This document shows, in pieces, positions 59,646 through 64,000 of a DNA stretch of 64,000 nucleotides (position 1 is the first letter of the stretch; the number at the start of each line of letters is the position of its first letter). The position numbers were made by a program, and so were the translations under genes. Below the pieces are notes generated by a model, which was not told where the DNA came from, searched no databases, and saw nothing but the letters and a program-made list of their open reading frames with translations. The DNA is from Sclerurus mexicanus (taxonomy: Eukaryota; Chordata; Aves; Passeriformes; Furnariidae), in NCBI GenBank assembly GCA_013396755.1, contig VWZF01002261.1:2503087-2567086 (forward strand). The letters are read 5' to 3'.

Positions 59646-62041
59646 ATGGATTCCTGAAGTGGACTCTTTAAGTTTTCAATGTTTTCCCAAAACCATTATA
59701 GTATTTTATCTGTTTTGGTTTAACTTTATGGAAACACCTTTGCAGGTTTTTTTGCATGTTTCCTTACAAATTAGACAAGTGTTAGGTACAAGATATTGTA
59801 TTACATGTTTGTTGCACTTCATAGAGTAAAGCAGCCTCATTTAGCAGAAGCTATTGATGTAACATTACAGAGCATGGCTTTTTAATTGCAAGTGGCAGGT
59901 TTGCTCAGGTTTGTAGCAGAAAGTGCTAAGGTCAGGAGTACTGGTACAGAAAGATAAATTCTAGTGCTAACTTTAGTTTTTGCCTCAGAGTACAAGCAGC
60001 TTTAATTAAAATTTTCCAATATATCAGGCTTTAGTAGAGTTTCTGGAAACAGTTATATTTGAAAATACTTAATAGTTCAAGCAAAAGAAGTAAAAAGGTG
60101 AATTACTTGCATTTATCTGCTGTGTATATGAGTTAGACTTTGTTCTAAAATATTGCTAAACCAATGAGATGGACTGTGTGACCCTCAAAAGCAACTTCAG
60201 AGCAATGAAAATGATACATCCCTCTGTTCAAGAAGTTCTTGCATTTTTGTTTCTTTGCCCTGCATGTGTACTAACACAGTGTTTCCAGAGTCATTAGCCC
60301 TGTGTGCACTTTTGTGGAAACTATGCACTTTGCTTTCTCAGTAGAGTTGAACCTGGTGGTGTTCTGAATTTTCCTATGGCATGACGGTCTGACTTCTAAA
60401 CTTAAATATTGGTAAAATGTTTGTTTGCAAAATAAGTAGTATGCAAAAACATAATGCCAGCAACTTGTGAAAAGGATCCTCTGTAACTTGTAAGGGTTTT
60501 TTTTTATTATTATTTTAGGTACTGTCCTTCACAGTCATATGTTGCCAGACTTCAACCCTGGAACGTGTGTGAACTCCATTGAAATTAAAGGCATTACACC
60601 AGGGCTGAATCTAGGCCATTCATCACAAACTTTGTAAAAATCAGATTATCTATCAAACTAAATAGAATGTAAAGAACCTCCAGTGGCTTTTTTCTCAATG
60701 TTTTGTAAGAGAAGTAAAAGTGAAGTAGTGAGAATCCAATGGATTTCTAGCCCACAGTTTTCAATAGCTGGATGTAACAATTTTTATTCTCTGGTGGACC
60801 AAACTGAACAATTACTCTATGTTGCTGAAAGTTTCTCAGGGATGTTTTCACTAGGTTTATGAGTGTTTATACTTTAACCAGGCATTGGGGGTTTGTTTTG
60901 ATATAATAAAGTAAAATATGTCATTTAGAGTAGGTTTAAAATTTGTGACTCAATCCTGAGTGTAACTTAAGAAAAAGGGAATTTTGCCATCAGCAGCATT
61001 TGTCAGAAGACAAATAAAACAAACTTATCTAGATTTGTAGAACAAATATGCCCAAAGGATAGCCTATATGGTGTGTGATGACTATACTAGTAAATAAAAT
61101 ACCTCTGGTTTGCCAAATATGTTCTTATGTGTATCCAATTTAAATTGGGACCAGATTTTAATATTGCTAAATAAAAGTAGTCCAAATTTCAGTGAATGCC
61201 TCTATACTGCACTTTGATGAACATATCTGAATGCCACTGTATATATTGGACTCCCTGACCATCAGGGAAACAGCTGAAAATGCAGCTTTTGGGGGGCTGT
61301 CTGTAGCCTACTGAACCCAGCGTGCCTAAAACTTAATGCCGTAGCACTAAACATTAAACATCCCAGAAAGGATTTTTTTCCTGAAGTCTAGAGAGCTCCA
61401 AAAGCATAACAAAATGCTGGGATCATGCCGTGTTCCTGCCTGTTCCCAAAATATTGTGGGTTTTGTTTTGTTTTTTTCAAGGGCAATTTAGTCTTATTTA
61501 AATTGAGTAGCAATTTGTTTCATAAATAGTTCCACCAGATAGTGCAGTTAGTTAGTCTCAAGCCAAAAACATAATATTGAGGGGGGACCGGACCTTTGTA
61601 TTTTGTGCACATGTTAGGATTCAGGTATGGAGATCGCAGCTAGAAGGCAAGACAATCCTAAAATAGAAAAGTGGATGCTAGCTTTAAGAGGAATAAGGCA
61701 GTCTAAATTGGAAGTCTGGTATATATTGGTCTGAGTTAGATGTCAAAAGAAATGTTTGCTGCTTGAGCACAGCCCATTTCTGTGCAAGTCTAGGATGTAC
61801 ACAGACACCTGTACTTGTTAGTGCTTTGAAGCAATGTAGAGCCTGAAGTCTTACTTAGCAGGACTTTGATTAAGTAAGCATTTTTGGCCTTGTATTTATT
61901 TATTTTTTTAAAAAAATGTGTCCAAATTGGATGAAAACTGCCCTTAAAAATATACACACTAGAAATCAATCTTACCAGAATATTTTATTATACAACTTTA
62001 TGCTGGACATAGTATCGATTTCTGTATTGTTAAAGCTAATG

Positions 62042-62047
62042 AATAAA
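62042..62047 (+). terminator. SLC40A1: Polyadenylation signal AATAAA, SLC40A1 (distal)
   Basis: AATAAA is followed 20-40 bases later by a T/GT-rich stretch (ttgtttgtgttgtatt), the expected downstream element. Proximal AATAAA copies at 60905 and 61093 may give shorter transcripts. Confidence 0.55.
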
Positions 62048-62069
62048 TTTGCATAAAACCTTGTTTGTG

Positions 62070-64000
62070 TTGTATTATTCAGTCTGTGGGTACTGCATTT
62101 AGCATGGGTTCTGTAGATGAAGGTTTTCAGCATCATGGGATGGAACAGCTATGAAGCACAAATGAATAATACTGTGGAAGAAGCAAATGCCAAGTGTAGT
62201 CAAATCCTTTCAATGACATTCTAACTCTTTGGTGAATCGCTTTTTATCTTTACCAGTGCTAACTCAAGACACAATATCTTGGTGGAGTTGTGGTCTTGCA
62301 ACCTCAGCCTGGGTCCTGCACTGGTGACAAGAGTAGTTTTGTGTCTTGGCCTGCAGAGCAACAGAAAGCAAATGGTATTACCTTCCCACTTGTAATTTTC
62401 TCCTACTGAATCTGAGATTATGGCCTTTTGTAGCAGCAACCTGAAGGGGAGAACCCTAGACATAGGAGTGGTCACAAATAAATGCAATACTTTTAACATT
62501 CAAGACTGAAACCAGAGTATTCCATACTGGACTGCTTCTGGTTATGTGTATTTAGGATATGTTTGCATGATTAATTGAACTTTAGAAGGATGATGTGCTA
62601 ATTCACTAGGATTTCTTGGAACTGATTCCTCTTTGAACTAGAGGCTTTCCTAGAAAAAAACATGTTTGTCCCTGGTTGTGTTACTACCTTGTTATTTTTC
62701 TGTGGGAATTAGAATTAGTAATTGTTTTGTTTCTGTGTAGAAATCAGAGTGTGGTGAGTGAGAACAACAGTCTTTGCTGCATGTATCAGACTTGTAGCAT
62801 TGGGGTATGTGATGCATCTCTTTAATAGAGTTACCTACATGTCAAAGTCAGTTACCAAATTTCATTTTTAGCAGTATTTGCCTCCTTCACTGACACTTAC
62901 AAATTAAGACAAGTGTTAGAATACTGACTTGAAATTATAGTTACATATGCCTACTCCTGTAGGTACAATAGGACAAAGAAAAGAATTGTGGCTAATACTT
63001 TGTAGTATACTTAATGGATAAAGAACACTTTTTAAACTGAAGACCCTTCACAATTTGCCCTTTGGTTTCACTGTTTTCCTTACTCAGTTGTTCACATTTT
63101 GGAAAGTTCAGAGTTTTTTAAGCCCCTGTGGAATTCAGCGGCTCAGCAGCCAAAGGTAGAGTGATCAGTGATATCTACCACTGTTTGTTTGTTGCACTAC
63201 TTTGCTTACTACATAGTAAGGCTATCAGCCCTGCCTCTGGAAGGCAAGGTATATTATGTATTTTATTATTCTGCTCTTGAATATTTAGTTGCTTTTGTTT
63301 TCAAAAACATTTTAATAAACTGAGCATGGATAATGGGGATTGAAAGTTGAATCTTGTTAGAGGAAAAGGGAAAGAGTTCCTTCAGTTTAAACGATTTAAT
63401 GAGAAAACTGTCTCTTAGAAAAGAAGTAAGAAGGTTCCCTTCCAGGAGTTTTAAAATACTACAGTCACTGCTGTATTTGCTTCTATATGGTATGTGGTGT
63501 GTATGTCCCAGGTCAGCAAATGTGAAGTGATTTAGAGTAAAGACTTTCTGTTAGAGTACAACTAATAAAATCAAAACTAATAAAAGTGCAAATTATTAGC
63601 TTTAAATCTAGCACTGTGGAGGGGGTAATGCCTTTCCAAGTGCCTCAAGATTGACCTATTTTCAGGTTCTCCAGGAATATATTGTGCAGTATTCATGTCT
63701 TTTTCAAACAGTTAGTACTAGAGAAGCTAAGAGTAAGTATTTCATTAACAGTCCTTTTTGTCTTGCCTTCTGTGCTCACACATTCTTTTTCCTGCTTGGG
63801 GGTGCTCTTAACTGCACATAACTGTAATAAGAATTATTTTACTTCTGGAATAAAACCATGCCTTTAGCTTCTGCTTTAAAAATATTTTGCAATTCTGAAG
63901 GGCAGAAAAAAATGACCAAGGATGTTTGCTTAAAGACTTGGAAAGAGCATGGACAAAGTGCATGCTGTTCAATAATGCTTTTTCAAATACTTCAGCTTGT
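62070..64000. other. Intergenic, no gene recognised
   Basis: AT-rich sequence after the SLC40A1 polyadenylation signal. No exon or repeat recognised. By synteny WDR75 would be the next gene, but nothing here resembles it. Confidence 0.5.

Larger units (their letters stand above)
59078..62065 (+). other. SLC40A1: SLC40A1 3'UTR (probable extent)
   Basis: Non-coding sequence after the stop, AT-rich, with several AATAAA signals (60905, 61093, 62042). If the last is used the 3'UTR is about 3 kb, longer than in human. A CR1 fragment lies at 59589-59645. No hairpin with a CAGTGN loop was noticed here, so iron control appears to be 5'UTR-based. Confidence 0.5.

Noticed and set aside
1..64000. tRNA genes, rRNA, CRISPR arrays, bacterial operons, endogenous retroviruses
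   Set aside because: None seen: no B-box-like GGTTCGAAT cluster with clover-leaf context, no regularly spaced direct repeats with spacers, and no retroviral motifs. Detection by eye is limited for snoRNA and miRNA.

Overview
This is bird nuclear DNA. Coding sequence is split by GT-AG introns, several fragments of the CR1 LINE that dominates avian genomes are present, two CpG islands are interrupted by assembly gaps (N runs), and the gene order matches the vertebrate block known from human 2q32. No bacterial, phage or viral genes were seen.

Layout: ORMDL1 (+, about 0.77-5.05 kb) and OSGEPL1 (+, 6.79-11.26 kb) lie head to tail. ASNSD1 (-, 12.69-17.36 kb) converges on OSGEPL1. The same ASNSD1 transcript carries an upstream reading frame, ASDURF (-, three of about four coding exons visible, 17.38-18.94 kb). 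The shared promoter is a CpG island near 20.5-21.5 kb, damaged by a 263-base N gap and by what looks like a misplaced contig fragment inside a CR1 element. About 24 kb of AT-rich intergenic DNA follows (21.7-45.5 kb), with old repeats, two inverted repeats and two candidate CNC/small-Maf (MARE/ARE) sites. SLC40A1 (ferroportin, +, 46.04-59.08 kb) comes next. Its CpG-island promoter also holds a gap, its 5'UTR has a canonical iron-responsive element, and its 3'UTR is about 3 kb. The last 2 kb show no gene.

Functional links: the genes are neighbours by old synteny, not an operon. ORMDL1 restrains sphingolipid synthesis in the ER. OSGEPL1 makes the t6A modification of mitochondrial tRNAs. ASNSD1 is an asparagine-synthetase-like protein of unclear role, and ASDURF is a small prefoldin-like subunit encoded on the same mRNA. 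SLC40A1 exports iron. The most notable points are the ASDURF/ASNSD1 bicistronic arrangement with a missing first exon, a 43-bp CCAAT-box tandem repeat in its promoter, a chimeric CpG patch inside a CR1, tandem in-frame splice donors in SLC40A1 exon 1, the IRE, two distal MARE-like sites, and the absence of ANKAR between OSGEPL1 and ASNSD1.
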